Shown here in pieces: positions 46,036 through 58,989 of a stretch of DNA of 64,000 nt (its first letter is position 1; each line of letters starts with the position of its first letter). The stretch lies in assembly GCF_910592395.1 (NCBI RefSeq), contig NC_088313.1, positions 9,490,501 through 9,554,500 of the forward strand, read 5' to 3'. The DNA is from Lineus longissimus. Taxonomy: Eukaryota > Nemertea > Pilidiophora > Heteronemertea > Lineidae. The notes below the pieces were generated by a model. It ran no database searches and was not told the DNA's origin. It was given only the letters and a program-made list of their open reading frames with translations. A program made the translations under genes and the position numbers.

Positions 46036-47708
46036 TATGTGATAGCAAGCACTATTGGCTCAAAGTGTTTCATAAAGTGACTTAAAATGCAATAACAGAA
46101 GGCAGACTGTCCGCTATGGTAACATTTGTAGCATAAAGGAATAAACATAAAGGTCCCACTGAAAATTACGTATTTGGCGTTTTCTTCACATTGTAAAGCA
46201 ATCAGTCATATCATGTAGAAGCTCCACTGGTTTGGTATCGAAATAAAGATATTGATTTCCTCTAAACGAACGGCGTTGGTGTCAATTCATTCCGTCAGGT
46301 ACTTCTTGAGATATCCGCCTTTAAGGTTAGAGAGGACCAGGGAAAAAATCTGACGCTGACGCTCACGTGAGGGTCTTATTTGCCAATATTATGTAATAAT
46401 TATTAGTTCTGCACGCGCTGACGATGTGGCGACACTGATTCATTCAATCATTCAAACTGCGCCTCCTCATCAAAATTAAAATGTGCCGAATAACCACTGA
46501 AATTGATTGGCCACCAATGCAAGAACGATTGTCGGTGGCTATATATGACCTGACACATTTCAGCATGACACATTAACTGACAATGGAAATTATGAACGAA
46601 TAGAGGTGTTTGGTCCATTTCTATAGCGAAAGACTGCCGCTTTACTTCAACCCTTTAGTGCTGAAGTTGTATGAGTTGAAAACGGTGAAGCAAATCGCTG
46701 TAGATAAATCAATACGATAGATTTCGATCAGTCATTTATAGTACAGTAGTGATACCGCATAATGATGGGCAACTGCCCAGTCATGCCCAGTCATAATTTA
46801 TATACACCTTATGGAAAATTTTCTATGAAGTCTCATAAAATCGTCTTGTAATACAAGAAACCATTGTATCTTGTAATTTGAATGCTTGCATTCGGATCTA
46901 AGGAAAATTTAGAATGCATTCATCCCCTATTCAATTTGCTAAATTAGAGTCATTCAAATGATGATGATTCAAAAGTAAACAAAGCAGTCTTTTCGATCTT
47001 CGAATCCGAGCCTGCTTTTTGCCTAAATTTACCCTATTACTGAATCAATTGTTATGTGTAATAGGTCAATATCTTGGTTAATGTTCGGAGTTCCGAATGG
47101 AGGCATTATTTTCTTGTGGTCAGACGATTACTTGACGTACAACAGGATGTTCTGGTGCTCTGTTGAAAAATCATCGCTTGGTGCATATAAAATCTGGCAT
47201 CGGCGGCTCTTCAGACTTTGTAGGAGGTCTGAATAGCCGGGGTGATAGTATGCTATATACGTGTAAACAACAAATGTGTTGCACTTATATAGCACAAATG
47301 GGTTGGATGAGTGTTGGTTAATTTCTAGAGTGAAACGTTGTTCCCTTTAGGAAAAGAAAAGTGCACCAAGGGTAATATGGTGAATATTCTATAAGAATGA
47401 AATCCACATAGCTTTGTGATAGGTGTAATATGTCTCTGCTGTACCAGTTTGAAATTGTCCTTATTTTCAATTTGTGAATACTATGTTTGTCATTCCATCA
47501 GTGGTCGGATGATTGATCAAGTGTAGTGAACTAAAATTGTTTCAATGCCAACATATGTCATGACTGAACACTGGAAATACCAGTTGCAGATGCAGCAACT
47601 AAATAATATACCGTTGGTACACAAAAAAACGATAAGGTCCTTCCTTCAGCCATATTCAAGATATGACAAAGAAATCACATCACAGTGAGGGGAGGTTCTT
47701 CTGTTCAG
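46036..47708. other. Spacer with no recognised gene
   Basis: AT-rich; the longest frames are about 60 codons with no signature. Confidence 0.4.
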
Positions 47709-48010
47709 TGGAAACTGAAATCAAGATGGCTTCTGTTATTGCCACGTTGATGGCCCTGATTATCGAAAAGACCCTTCATCTAACCAATTCCCAGAATGAA
47801 AATCATTGCATTCCATGAAAGCTTTCTCCTTTAAATTCGCGGAAACGGATTTCAAGATGGCTGCCCTAGCGACCATATTGGATAGCGGATGACGCCCATT
47901 ATCGAAATGAACATTCGCCTAACCATTGGCAATTCCCACAGTGAAAATCATTACCTTCCATGAAAGCGTTCTCCTTTAAATGCCTGGAAATGGATTTCAA
48001 AATGACTGTT
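47709..48010. repeat. Tandem repeat, unit about 140 bp
   Basis: Two full units and a third start. Marks: GAAA-GGATTTCAA-ATGGCT, TTATCGAAA, GAAAATCATT-C-TTCCATGAAAGC and TTCTCCTTTAAAT. Copies at about 47709-47840 and 47841-47985. Confidence 0.75.
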
Positions 48011-48329
48011 TCCACTTTTGCCCTTTTTGACCCTCCCTGGGGGGTCCCACGGTTCGTTAAGGGGGCTAAAAACTATGCAATGTTAACGTTCCTCCATAGA
48101 CCTTCATTTTGATACCCATGTTGACATGTTTCGATGACATCAACTTTTTGACCCCTACTTTGGGACCATTAGGCCCTATTAAGGGTCTCATTTCTGACTT
48201 AATGCGCAACTTTACGCGGGAGAAAAATTGATTTTTGAAATCAGCACCCCCATATTACCCAAAAACGACTGTTTTCAATTTGCTCGCTAATTTGTCAAAC
48301 GGAACTTCACATTTTTCACACTCGTCCCA

Positions 48330-48506
48330 TGGCCTAATTTTGAGGATGGCGAGGCAGCACATGCAGAGGCTGAGCTTGATCGACTCTTCCAGGACTCTCA
48401 AATGGAGGATCTGTTAAGAGATCTCCGTCGTAATACGACCGATGCTCCCGAAGGCGTACGTGCATCGTCCGGCAGCTGCTCGATCATCCGTACATGGCAG
48501 GGATAG
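48330..48506 (+). CDS. Possible short acidic frame, uncharacterised
   Basis: An open stretch of 58 codons reading WPNFEDGEAAHAEAELDRLF and on to LRDLRRNTTDAPEG, Ala/Glu/Arg-rich and helix-like, with no ATG at its head. It could be an exon or a decayed gag. No family recognised; included because its composition is unlike the surrounding AT-rich DNA. Confidence 0.25.
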   Translation, partial: WPNFEDGEAAHAEAELDRLFQDSQMEDLLRDLRRNTTDAPEGVRASSGSCSIIRTWQG

Positions 48507-48609
48507 GGCGCCAGCTACCACTACCAGCGGGGTCAACGACAACAGCAGCAGCAGCAACAACAAGTGACATAACTTCCTGGTCACGTGATTCTTGATCCTG
48601 GTCACGTGA

Positions 48610-49060
48610 GTCTTGGGGGCGTTTTTATATCTTGAGGGAATTTTTTGTCTTGAGGGACTTTTTAATGTTGAGGCGAATCCTTTTTCTTGAGGAAGTTTTT
48701 ATATCTTGAGAGAGTTTTATATCTTGAGGGAATTATTTGTCTTGAGGGACTTTTTTAATGTTGAGGCGAATTCTTTTTCTTGAGGAAGTTTTTATATCTT
48801 GAGAGAGTTTTTATATCTTGAGGGAATTTTTTGCCTTGAGGGACCTTTTTAATGTTGAGGCGAATTCTTTTTCTTGAGGGAGTTTTTTATATCTTGAGGG
48901 AACTTTTATATCTTGAGGGAATTTTTTAATGTTGAGGCGAATTCTTTTTCTTGAGGGAGTTTTTTATATCTTGAGGGAATTTTTTGCCTTGAGGGACTTT
49001 TTTAATGTTGAGGCGAATTATTTTTCTTTTAGGGAGGTTTTTTTTTCTTGAGCTGTTTCC
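48610..49060. repeat. TCTTGAGGGA minisatellite
   Basis: A higher-order unit of 76-94 bp repeats five times; AATGTTGAGGCGAAT falls at 48664, 48757, 48851, 48928 and 49004. Each unit is built from shorter 19-bp subunits around TATCTTGAGGGAATTTTT. T-rich on this strand. Confidence 0.9.
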
Positions 49061-50210
49061 TCTTTCTTGCGTCTTTTTGTTTTGTTTTGAGGGTGTTTCT
49101 TTAAAGTTTTGGTTGAAGTTCATGATTGTTGGTAGAGAATTTAGAATATCTTGAGATATTTTCTTGTGTTGAGTTTATTCCGCTTTGGCATTCCATACTC
49201 GCCTGGTTCGCATCGTTTGATGAAGTGCCGCGGCTTTGCCGATCAGTTAGCGCACCCTCGCCTCGAGTAAGTCGCAGTGTTATGCGCATCCAGACTGATC
49301 ACTCAAACGTGTTCAGTTGCCGTGCGCAGTTGTTACTGTAGAACGGAAAATATCCGCGGCATATAAATTTCGCGAATGCCTCACGATGGACATATCATTA
49401 TCATGATATAGTATTACATATTATTATTATGTCCCCTACATAACATAAAGCAATAATTAGGCGAAAGTTGTTTAAGTTAGGTGTAATTATGACAAGTGCT
49501 AATTGCGCGGAGTATACACGTAGGCCTTCGTTGGGCCAAGCTGTATGCAGTCCCTCTGTGGAAACATGGCAATAACGACATGGATTTCAAGCTAAAAGCA
49601 AGACATTTTCGCGGCAGAATGTTTTCGTCAGTTTTGTCAGCACTCCATGAATGGGGAATGTCCGTGAAAATGGAATGTTCTCTTTACTTTTCTAGCTCAC
49701 CATTTGTAGATTATGTAAAGAGATGGTTCACAAATCCTCTTTTTTGATAAAATGAGATATTTCACTTCTTTAATTGCTCACATATTCACGTTCACACAAA
49801 CCCAATCATCAGTCAGTCATAGTTTGAACAAAATCAGCCCAAAAAGCGTCCTTAGAATAAAGTTGGCCCAAATATAAAGCGTCCTAAGAACAAAATAACT
49901 TTTTCAATCTTTGTGAAATTTTTGTTCATCAAAGTCACTGTTTTCAGAAATCAATTTATTTATTGTATTTATTTTGCCAACAATAATTTCCCTGAGACCG
50001 GACATTCATCGTCTCCTGAGAAAACACTAAGAGACGCGGCCACTCTTGGCGAAAGCCTCCTAATGTTTTAAAGAACGTTTGTTCTGTATGATGAACTCAG
50101 CATAATAGTAATGTATGCATGACGTCATGACCTCCGCCGCCGGACGAGGAGACGGGACGAGCTGCGTCAAGACGTGTATTTGGTAGGAGCGGAATAAACT
50201 AGATTCAGCC
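49061..50210. other. Spacer with no recognised gene
   Basis: Short frames only (for example 49496-49747), without family signature. Confidence 0.35.
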
Positions 50211-50219
50211 CGATTGGAA

Positions 50220-51201
50220 GGTAGTTGATAAAGTATGGAATTAGTGAAACCTTGGAAACACTGATAAACCTTGTAATATTCAATGTAAACCATGGAATCA
50301 CTGTGCAAACAGCGCGGGAAATCGGATGCGTCCCTTCCACGATTTATACCCTCCCAACTGACAGTCTCGTCCCAGCTGACTTTATTGATAGCAATTTGCC
50401 AGTTAGTTCAGAAGCCAACATTTTTAATGTGGAGGATGACGTCATCAATTGGCAATGCGCTGTGGTCGTTAAAATATTTTATTTCTCTTCAATGGAAGCA
50501 AAAATTAGTTTTTATGATTGTTTTGTATTCCATAGACGATAAAGTATTATGCTCGGTACTAGATGCACGATATCATAGGACAAACACACACGTGAATAAA
50601 AAAAACCGCTTAGAACTGGTGACGTCACAAAGATCTCTGCATCCCTCGATGCGTACTGGAAGATGTAAGAAATCGCTCACGGCGAAGGAATTTGTTCACA
50701 TTTTTCATCTCCAAACCCTTCCAAAACCTTCGGTAATAAACCTTCATCTACGTTTCTTGTCATGTATAAGATGATGTACGGATAAGTGCCAGCCGGTACT
50801 GCATGATGTAGTCAATCTTCTCTGTATCACCCTGTATGATCACACCGCTCCGTAGCTCAAATAGGCCCCGTGTGGTGGCGTAGTAAGCGGAGCGCTGATT
50901 GGTCCATATTATGGGTGTGTGGTGGGCGTGTCTTCCCATATTTGGGAGATGAGTAATGTACACTGGAGGCGAGGTATGACTGGGTTGTTCTAAAATATAG
51001 ATTGTTGAATCGGATATGCGACTGATTTCTAAACGACCGTCAAATTCCGATCTGATCATGTAAAAATAATCTCCAAATATTGATTCGTAACCACTTTAGG
51101 TTCCAATGGCATTATTTCATGTTTTTATGCATTTTTAGGACTGATTCCAAGGTTTATCACTGGTTCCAAGGTTTCACTGATTCCAAGCTTTATCAACTAC
51201 C
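50220..51201. mobile_element. Mutator-like non-autonomous element, 982 bp
   Basis: Inverted termini of about 65 bp (GGTAGTTGATAAAG, TGGAAT-AGTGAAACCTTGGAA, TGATAAACCTTG) are flanked by a perfect 9-bp duplication CGATTGGAA (50211-50219 and 51202-51210). Nine-base duplications with GG-initial termini fit the Mutator superfamily. The termini contain internal CCTTGGAA-CAGTGA repeats. No transposase. Confidence 0.82.
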
Positions 51202-51210
51202 CGATTGGAA

Positions 51211-51965
51211 GCCTTAATTGTTATTCTTCAAAGCAGTAAGAAGTGACCGGTCGTTACAGTGGTGACAGCGGTTCACACTGGATGACCGAGCTGGAGCGGT
51301 TCTTTTGTTTGAGCGCGCAATTTTTACTTATGATAATAAACCCAGAGTTTTCACGTCATCTAGTACAGTGTGGCCCAGAAAACCTTTCCTTTAGCCAGTT
51401 AATCGTTTTCTTGGCCCCACTGTGTGATAATTGGAATGATTAGAAGATTAGCTAGAAAATCCTGCATGCGGCGGGGGGGGGGGGGGGGGCTAGACTATAC
51501 CTCACCTAGCTTCACCTCAAGCCCAATGTCGCTGATGATGACTTTGTCTACAAAGTCTACAAGTCTAGTCTACAAAGGAGGCCAGTGGTGCCCCCAGAAT
51601 GTGAACATCTCAGTAAGGATGTCAATTTCCAGAAAAACAACGGGTAACATTTATTTTGTCCAACAGTAACGTTCTGCGAAGAATACTAGTACGTGTTTTT
51701 CTTTAGTTTGTTGACACCCAGTGGCCACTGTTTGGCAAAAAAATATGAAAGTTAAACAAACTTGGGGAGTAGCTGGAAAATCGCTGAAAAATCGTCCTTG
51801 GGCACAAAATGGCTTTTGTTTTGCTTACCGGTAGAAGCGGGGAGCGCTTAGCACACGCAGGCACACTCCATAAAGTTTTCAAAAATAAGCCCTAAGATAT
51901 AAACAGAAAGGAAACAATTACCATTACCATGGTTAACGACCTATAGTGATGACAATTTTCGTAAG
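51211..51965. other. Spacer with a poly-G run
   Basis: A run of about 17 G lies near 51474-51489. No gene is supported. Confidence 0.4.
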
Positions 51966-52115
51966 ATGCAGAGTAAATCAAAAGAATTTTGTGATGGGAG
52001 GCCCGCTCGCGAAACTTCATGCGACGAGGTGCAAACGCCCCGTAAAATACCTGGGAACAAGGTGCTTAATGAAGATAAAGAAAGTAACCTTGTCCACCCG
52101 CTGCATCAAGCACAG
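51966..52115 (+). CDS. Possible 50-codon first exon, unknown protein
   Basis: ATG at 51966 opens a hydrophilic frame (MQSKSKEFCDGRPARETSCD to LVHPLHQAQ) that ends in phase 0 at CACAG followed by the strong donor GTATGT. Composition is protein-like, but no family is recognised and no second exon was found before the Gypsy element. Confidence 0.3.
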
Positions 52116-52684
52116 GTATGTCGATCTACGTACATTCTACATGCAATGACGCTGCGACATAAATTATGCTTAATATTGGAAACAAAATGGCGTCACCTGG
52201 TGTGAAAAAATAAATCGCGGGGACCGAAGCCGAAATTGCGTAAAAATGGGCGTTATGTGTGAATAAACGGGTGGTTATTAGAGTTTTTGCGCCCTTACTA
52301 TCATGCACTTACAGTGTCACATCAAAAGCAGCATAATTCTGTGTTTCATGGCGCCGGTCGTCATTGCACTAAATCACCCCGCAGTAAGTCGGCCATTCGT
52401 CCCGTGTGTTGGTCGTCCTGTTCGTGCCGTGCTGGAGAGCAGTCATCAGCTATTTCGCCACGCAGTAGGTCCAGTGTGTAGCCATGAGTGTATTTTGACT
52501 GGGCATCATCTTCTAAAGGCCTACCCAGTGTATTGCTGATACTATGTGCTGTGTGCTGTTTACTATGGTATATTACTGTGTATTACTGCGTTTTGCTGTG
52601 TATATTGTATTGTGATGGGAACACCACAAGGTATCGGGAGGGGGCAACCGCAAGAAGCCTATTCAATCCTGGTGGGGGAGTCAC

Positions 52685-53776
52685 GTGGGAAGTAGTGGTG
52701 ATGGTAGGTCAACTGAATTATCAGTACCACAAGGTGGCGCTGACCCCATGTCAGAATTCTTGTCGTCATTTACGAACTTGATGAAGACTCGGTTATCCAC
52801 AGAGATAGCAGGTGTCGCTAGTAGCAGTAAGCAAGGGACCAACAGCAATGCTAAGCTGCAAGCTCCCAAGCCATTCCAGATCAACCAGAATTTTCGGATC
52901 TGGCTGGAAAGGTTTACGCTTGCAACCTTAGCCAAAAATCCAACAGAAGAGCGAGGAGAACAGATACTTTCACGTTTAGACCACCAGGCCTACATTGCGT
53001 TGAACAACTTGCATTTAGATGAAAGCCTGTCATATGATGGTTTCTGTGCCGAAGTGAAAAAAGAGATTTCTCAATACAACTTGAGAAGATTATAAGTTGC
53101 AGTTACGATCTCGTGTACAGCGTGCATCAGAAACATATGAATCATTTTCGGATGCATTACAAGAACTGGCGTTGAATGCCTATCCGGATAGTGGCTTTGA
53201 GTTACAAACAAAAATGGCCCTTGACCAGTTCCTGATTGGAGTAACAGCGGTTGATGCAGTGAAGCAGCAGCTTCAAATGAGCTCTCCTAAGGTTTGAGTG
53301 AAGCTGTTTGTAAAGCCAGGCAGTTGGAGGCAGCACAGTTGGTAATGAGACAAGGGGCTACTGAGGCAAATAAGCAAGACCAGACAAGGCCTAAGCCCAA
53401 GGTAGCAAGTGCTATACCAAAAGAGGACACTAAGGAAACATCAAGTGCGTCTGACATGGCCAAGGTTCTTGAGCTTTTGACTAAAATTGTGGTGGCCCTG
53501 CTGACCTGGCTCGTAATTGCCCAGCAGTTATTCATGCCATCAAAAGGGTCACATTGCCAAACATTGTCCCAAGTCGGAAAACGCGAAGGAGGGATTGTCG
53601 ACGGCAGCACAATCCCAACTAGCAGTAGAAGCCCCACATGCAGGAATAGTTGCCCAGGAAGAAGTAATGATTAGCAAGCCTGTACTAAAATTGAACCCTA
53701 ATTCGAAAGAGTGTATACCAACATCAAAGCAACCAGTTTCAATTGAGAGTGTTCAATTGACAGCAGTCTTTATCTA
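52685..53776 (+). pseudogene. Gypsy gag with altered zinc knuckle
   Basis: Three broken frames. 52685-53095 holds the capsid start (APKPFQINQNFRIWLERFTL, HLDESLSYDGF). After a stop at 53093, 53097-53297 holds the capsid C-terminal part (ASETYESFSDALQELALNAYP, KMALDQFLIGV). 53294-53777 contains the zinc knuckle SYSCHQKGHIAKHC, where the first Cys of C-x2-C-x4-H-x4-C is Ser. An ATG is available at 52748. Gag would package RNA; here it is a relic. Confidence 0.8.
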
Positions 53777-53791
53777 AGTGGGAAGGTAGAT

Positions 53792-54583
53792 GTGATACAC
53801 ACACCAATCCTTTTGGATACAGGGGCTGCTGTGACAATAATCAGCCATGAATTGTGGAAAACTTGCGATCTATTGGGAAAATCCCTCAATGCTGCAGATG
53901 GTTCTCTCCAGTCCGCTACAGGAGAAGCGTTGCAGATATTGGGAGTAGTTGAAGTTAGCTTACATATTGGTTCCCTCAGCTTTGACCACCCGGTTGTTGT
54001 GGTTGAGAGTTTATCGCACTCTTGTCTCCTTGGAAGTGACTTTTTCACTAAACATCAATGTACCATTTGCCATGACAATGTCACTTTGAAAGTTAGTGAT
54101 CCATTGCGTCGCCAGATGGAGCAGCCTAAACTTTGCCGCGTCATTCTTGGGAAATCTGTAAACATACCAGCCCAGACTGAAATGATTGTACCTGGAAAGC
54201 TTACCAAGGGATTAGAGTCAAGCCACTTGACACCTGGCATAATTGAAGCAAAACGAGGTTCATGTTCGTTTACCGCTGGACGTACTTTGGTTCAATCAAA
54301 CTATGGTTTGATGCCTGTGCTTGTGGCCAACTTCACTGACGAACCAATCAGGACAAGAACCAATCAAACATTAGGATTGTTTCATACCGTTTCGGAGGTC
54401 AATGTAAGTAGTGATGATTCAACACAACAAAATCAGGAGAAGGGCAAGCGGCATGTGGATGCTAATGACAGTGACATGGAAAAACAGGAGCACTCGGTGG
54501 GAGCAGTAACCACCAGTGACTTCGACATTGGTCATACAACGGTGGTCGAACACACCATAGAAACAGGGATGCCCAGCCTGTGA
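53792..54583 (+). pseudogene. Gypsy aspartic protease
   Basis: Frame of 263 codons with the retropepsin active site LLDTGAAVTIIS at residues 7-18 and the second conserved block SCLLGSDFF near 77-85. The rest is a linker toward RT, acidic near the end. It is the longest undamaged piece of the element. Confidence 0.82.
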
Positions 54584-55739
54584 AACCAAGACAACGAAGA
54601 GAACCACCACACAGGCAACATTTCGAGGATGAGGCAACCCAAGAGCTGTTTGAGAAGAAGCTGATCAGAGAAGCTACAGGGCCTTGGAGTTTACCGATAG
54701 TACTCGCTCGGAATCACGATGGAAGCTTTCGTCTGTTTGTAGACTATCGAAAGCACAATGAATGTACGGCGAACGGCGAAGTCAGCCCAACTTTTGCCAC
54801 GAATAGACGGTACGATACTCTAGGTAAATTATCAGGTTCATGTTGGTTCCGATAGCCTTGACTGTGCCAGTGGCAACTGACAAGAGGGCGTGGCCCCAGA
54901 AGATCGTGCAAAGCTTTTGTATCCGGGGTCAAACAATACGAATGGTTGACTATGCCATTTTGGCTAACTGGTGCCCCAGCCACGTTCATAAAACTAATGA
55001 ACATCGTCCTTGGTGGGTATTTCCTGGTGTACCTTGATGACATCATCGTTCATTCACCAACATTTGAACAGCACATCGTACAACTCCGAGTAGTGTTTGA
55101 ACGACTCTGACAAGCTAATATGAAGTTGAAGCCCTCTAAGTGTAAATTGCTTCGTCATGGTCTCAAGTCGCTTGGACATGTTGTATCAGAAGGGGGGGAG
55201 GGTGCCGCTGACGAGGAGAAGATCAAGCAAGTTCAAGAGTGGCCAACACCAAGAGATGTCACAGAACTTCGATCGTTCGATCATGGGGTTGGCAGCATAA
55301 TATCACAGTATGTTGAGGACTACTCAGAAATAGCAGCGCCACTTCATAATTTGACAAAGAAGAAAATCACATTCAATTGGTCAGAATCTTGTGAGGAATC
55401 GGAATGAAGGAGGCATTGGTCAATGCCCTGGTTCTAGCCTATCCGGACTTTTCTGAAGAAGTTGTAATGTTCGTGTTGGATACTAATGCAAGTGACTACG
55501 CTACAGGAGCTGTCCTATCCCAGAAACGAAAAGATGGGTCAGAGCGAGTGGTGGCATATAGTAGTAAGAGCCTGCAAGGCGGAGAGTTTAACTACTGTAC
55601 GACGCGCCGAGAGATGCTTGCCCTAGTTAACTTTACGAAGCATTTCAGGTACCACCTCCTTGGAAAAATATTCCTTGTAAGGACTGACAATAGTGCCTTG
55701 CGGTGGTTGTTAAATTTAAAGAGCCATCAGGACAAATAG
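54580..55739 (+). pseudogene. Gypsy reverse transcriptase / RNase H
   Basis: RT begins EKKLIREATGPWSLPIVLARN and FRLFVDYRKHNE. Blocks then shift frame repeatedly: LSGSCWF near 54830, then APATFIKLMNIVLGGYFLVYLDDIIVHS near 54980-55060 with the catalytic YLDD, then LKPSKCKLL. RNase H follows at 55404-55739 (FVLDTNASDYATGAVLSQ, VVAYSSKSL, REMLALV, VRTDNSALRWLL). At least four frame breaks, so inactive. Confidence 0.85.
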
Positions 55740-55890
55740 CAAGATGGTTGGAACATTTAGCTGAGTTTGACTTTGACATCCAACATAGGCCAGGAAAGCT
55801 GCATGGTAATGTAGATTCTATGTCGCGAACGCCACGTAGGAATCGTCAGCATGGGGACTGTCCTTCATATGTGGACTAACATCTGTTCCC

Positions 55891-56800
55891 ATGGCAAAGG
55901 TAGAAGTAGCAGCAGTTAAATTAACGAGCAAAACCAAGTTGAAACCTAAGGGTCCGAAGGACGTGGCACCCAAGGTGAAGCTACCCCTGGACTGGTCAGC
56001 AGAGAAAAGTGGACAGGCTCAAGTTGATAACCCAGATATTAAGGAGGTTTATGAGTATATTTTGGCCAAAGAGACAGTAACCATACAGACTTACTTGCAA
56101 GGATGTAGTTCCCAAGCCAGAGCAATCTGGGCCCAGAGACAGTTGTTACTTATAGAAAATAGCGTTATGTATTACAAACCTTCTGATGAGCCTACCCGAC
56201 GTCGTTTGGTTTTGCTAGAGCACTTGTTAAACCAGTGTTAGTTCAAGCTCATGAGTGATATGCAAGTGGCCACTTAGGAATTCGAAAGACTGATGCCAAA
56301 GTTTGATCTCGTTGTTGGCGCCCAGGTTTAAAACGTCTGGTAAAAGATGTTATTCGGACTTGCCAGAAATGCCAGAAATGCAAGTCCCCACCCCATGGGA
56401 CAAGGGCACCGTTGCAAACTATTCCTGTGGACCGTCGTAATCAGAGGTTACACATAGATTTTGTGGGGCCCATCAACCCACCTAATAAAGGTCACAGAAG
56501 ATGCCTTCACAAAGTGGCCGGAGGCTTGGCCGATGAAAAACCAGAAAGTGTCCACGTGTGCACGGGTTCACGTGAACGACTACGTCTCTCGGTTTGGTGC
56601 CCCAGAGAGTATCCATTCGGACCAAGGGGGCAATTTTGAAATATAAGGTTTTCAACGAGATATGTCAGTTGCTGGGGATAGAGAAGACACGTACATATAC
56701 TGCCTATCATCCCCAGTGCAATAGGCAGGTGGAAAACCTGAACCTGATGTTGTCCATGTATTGTAACACTTTACAGATGTTGCACTGTATTCAATAATCA
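55891..56800 (+). pseudogene. Gypsy integrase fragment
   Basis: The pre-integrase segment (DNPDIKEVYEYILAKETVT) is followed by a broken zinc region with HLGIRKT and CQKCQKCKSPP, then the core: first Asp in RLHIDFVGPI, second in IHSDQGGNFE, and Glu in YHPQCNRQVENL. Four frames are involved. The match ends near 56790, before the C-terminal domain. Confidence 0.82.
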
Positions 56801-57497
56801 TGGCCATGGCCATAACAGTAGCTGTCAAAAGTAAACAATTCTCAATCGATCTAGACCGGTCGGCAAACTTTAAACCAAAATTTCCACGGGATTCCATTTG
56901 GCCCCTGACTACAATGTCAAAGCTCGCATTCCTATAAATTGTGAAATGTTTCCGCCGGCTCAAAATCAAATTTCTCATCAAAAATTGTACAAAGTTTGGC
57001 GTGGATGTAGCCCACAAATGATTTCATAAACATATATGATAATTGATAGTAATAGCGCTATTGATTACATGTGCAAAGGTAATAAATAACGGGAAAAATT
57101 CGCCTTAAAACACGGCAATGCTGCCGCAATGATTTTAGATATGCGAAACCAGAATTACATTAATTAGACATTGTTGGCGATGAAATAGGACAATTTCGTT
57201 GAGATAGTTTTTCGCACGGATCGTTGATTTTCATCACTTAGGTTCCGTCTAACACCTGAGAAATCCCACTCGTGTTTGGTGTGTAAGGAATACCCTATCA
57301 ATATTTAGTTCTTAAGAGAGAACTTACCCAATGATTCAACTAATAGTCCTTTACGTGCATTTCTCAAGGGAGCTCTCACACAGCACATCGGTTTAATCGA
57401 TACCTCCTTTAACTGCTGCATCACATGATACCGGTAACATCTGCTTCCAGTATGTTGTCTATGTATTGTAACACTTCACAGATGTTGCAATCTATAC
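56749..57497. repeat. 46-bp direct repeat bounding 650 bp
   Basis: ATGTTGTCCATGTATTGTAA at 56748 recurs as ATGTTGTCTATGTATTGTAA at 57452, with matching sequence to about 57497. The first copy is inside the Gypsy integrase tail. The 650 bp between has no recognised gene. Confidence 0.75.
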
Positions 57498-58989
57498 TAT
57501 AATGCGCGTTGTGGCCGCTAAATAGGAGGCGATTTTTGTTTCAAAATTGGGCCTCGGAAATGCGTCGAATTCTTGCAACTTTTGGCTTCGTAGATGTGGA
57601 TCATAAGTAAGAGTGTCACTGAGGGTGTCATACGTCGAATATCTTGGTGGTTTTGGAATAAATAACAACTTTGTGGAGATGACGTCAATTGGAGAGCTCC
57701 AAGTAATCTCTTCGCCGAGAAGTCCATCAGTAATCTCTCTGCATTATTACCGTCACGAAAATTGCCGAGCCACCTCCCACTTCCACGATCAACCAATCAG
57801 ATGTCCTGTTCAAATGGTCACTTCCATGCGCGCATCATCCACCAATCAAAATCGACGTCACTGTCGCCAGCATGCAAGATGGCGGCGCTCATCTCTGAAG
57901 GAAAAATGAGACAAGACCACAATTGATTTTTTAAGCCTTTTAGCAGTTAAATTGTCAATGTTTGACCGCGACGCATCAAATAATGCGTCAAGTAGTGAAA
58001 CAATACCTCTCCAAATATGTAGGCCTACTTGAGAGTAAAAAACATGCACTCGTCTAATAGATAGGCCTGGACCCTCCAACCTATGAATATTCATTAGTGG
58101 TCTTGTCTCAAATGCTGCTTTTCCACCTCGAGACAGCCATTTATTCACAAATAGCTCATCTTAGGACACGTACCCAACGGGAGACAAGATTTACGCCCAC
58201 ACCAGTAACTTAAACCATCCTGGCGCTAATCGCTGGCTGATATCGAGTACATCACCAGTCTGCACCATCTTGGTTTTCCGAGAATTGGTTTAGCATTGTG
58301 GACGCCTGTACATCATGAACATGGTTACATAGTTCCGTTTTCAAGAAGTATTACACTCATGAAAAAAAAGTCTTATTCACAAACCAGCAGCCCATTTACA
58401 CCAAACCCACAACATACCAGCACCCACACAATCCGATTTTTATACCTCGAACAGCCCGCGCCTCGGGTATATGCTAGTATGTTCAATGCCACTGTTCACA
58501 CGGTACAACGACGTATATGCGATTGTACGAAAGATACTACGTTTCTGGTTGAGTAGAAAAGTCTGTAAGATGGACATAATCAAGGATTCCCAGAATATAT
58601 CATCCTTTATTGATACATTTTATTGTTATATCAATACTTTTGTAAACACTTAATCTAATAACTAGACTTTTTACCTTCAATCGCAGATTGCTATGTTTTG
58701 AATGCCTCAGAATAATTAAAGTCTTCAAATATACGAGAGATTTACAAAAGGTACAGTACTAACATTTATAGGACCCCTCAAAAATAACAGTATCATTGAT
58801 TTACTGTAATTTTGTTTGAAAATTTGCCACTTATAAATTTTGGATTAAAAGCCCCGGGACCAAGAACAAAACAACACCGACAGTTCGATTCAGGAATATC
58901 ATCCCACATCTGCATGATTGTTTTGTTAGCAGATTTGACTAGTAGTGTGGTCAGACACTTAATTAGCTCCCGTTGATGTGACGTCATCA
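57498..58989. other. Spacer with no recognised gene
   Basis: Frames at 57518-57909 and 57858-58148 overlap on both strands and match nothing recognisable. Confidence 0.35.

Larger units (their letters stand above)
52640..56790 (+). mobile_element. Decayed Gypsy/Ty3-type LTR retrotransposon
   Basis: Gag, protease, RT, RNase H and integrase follow in Gypsy order on the plus strand, broken by many frame changes and losses. No LTR pair could be matched. A TGGTGGGGGAG at 52670-52680 just before gag may be the primer site. The right end is lost after the integrase core. Confidence 0.85.
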
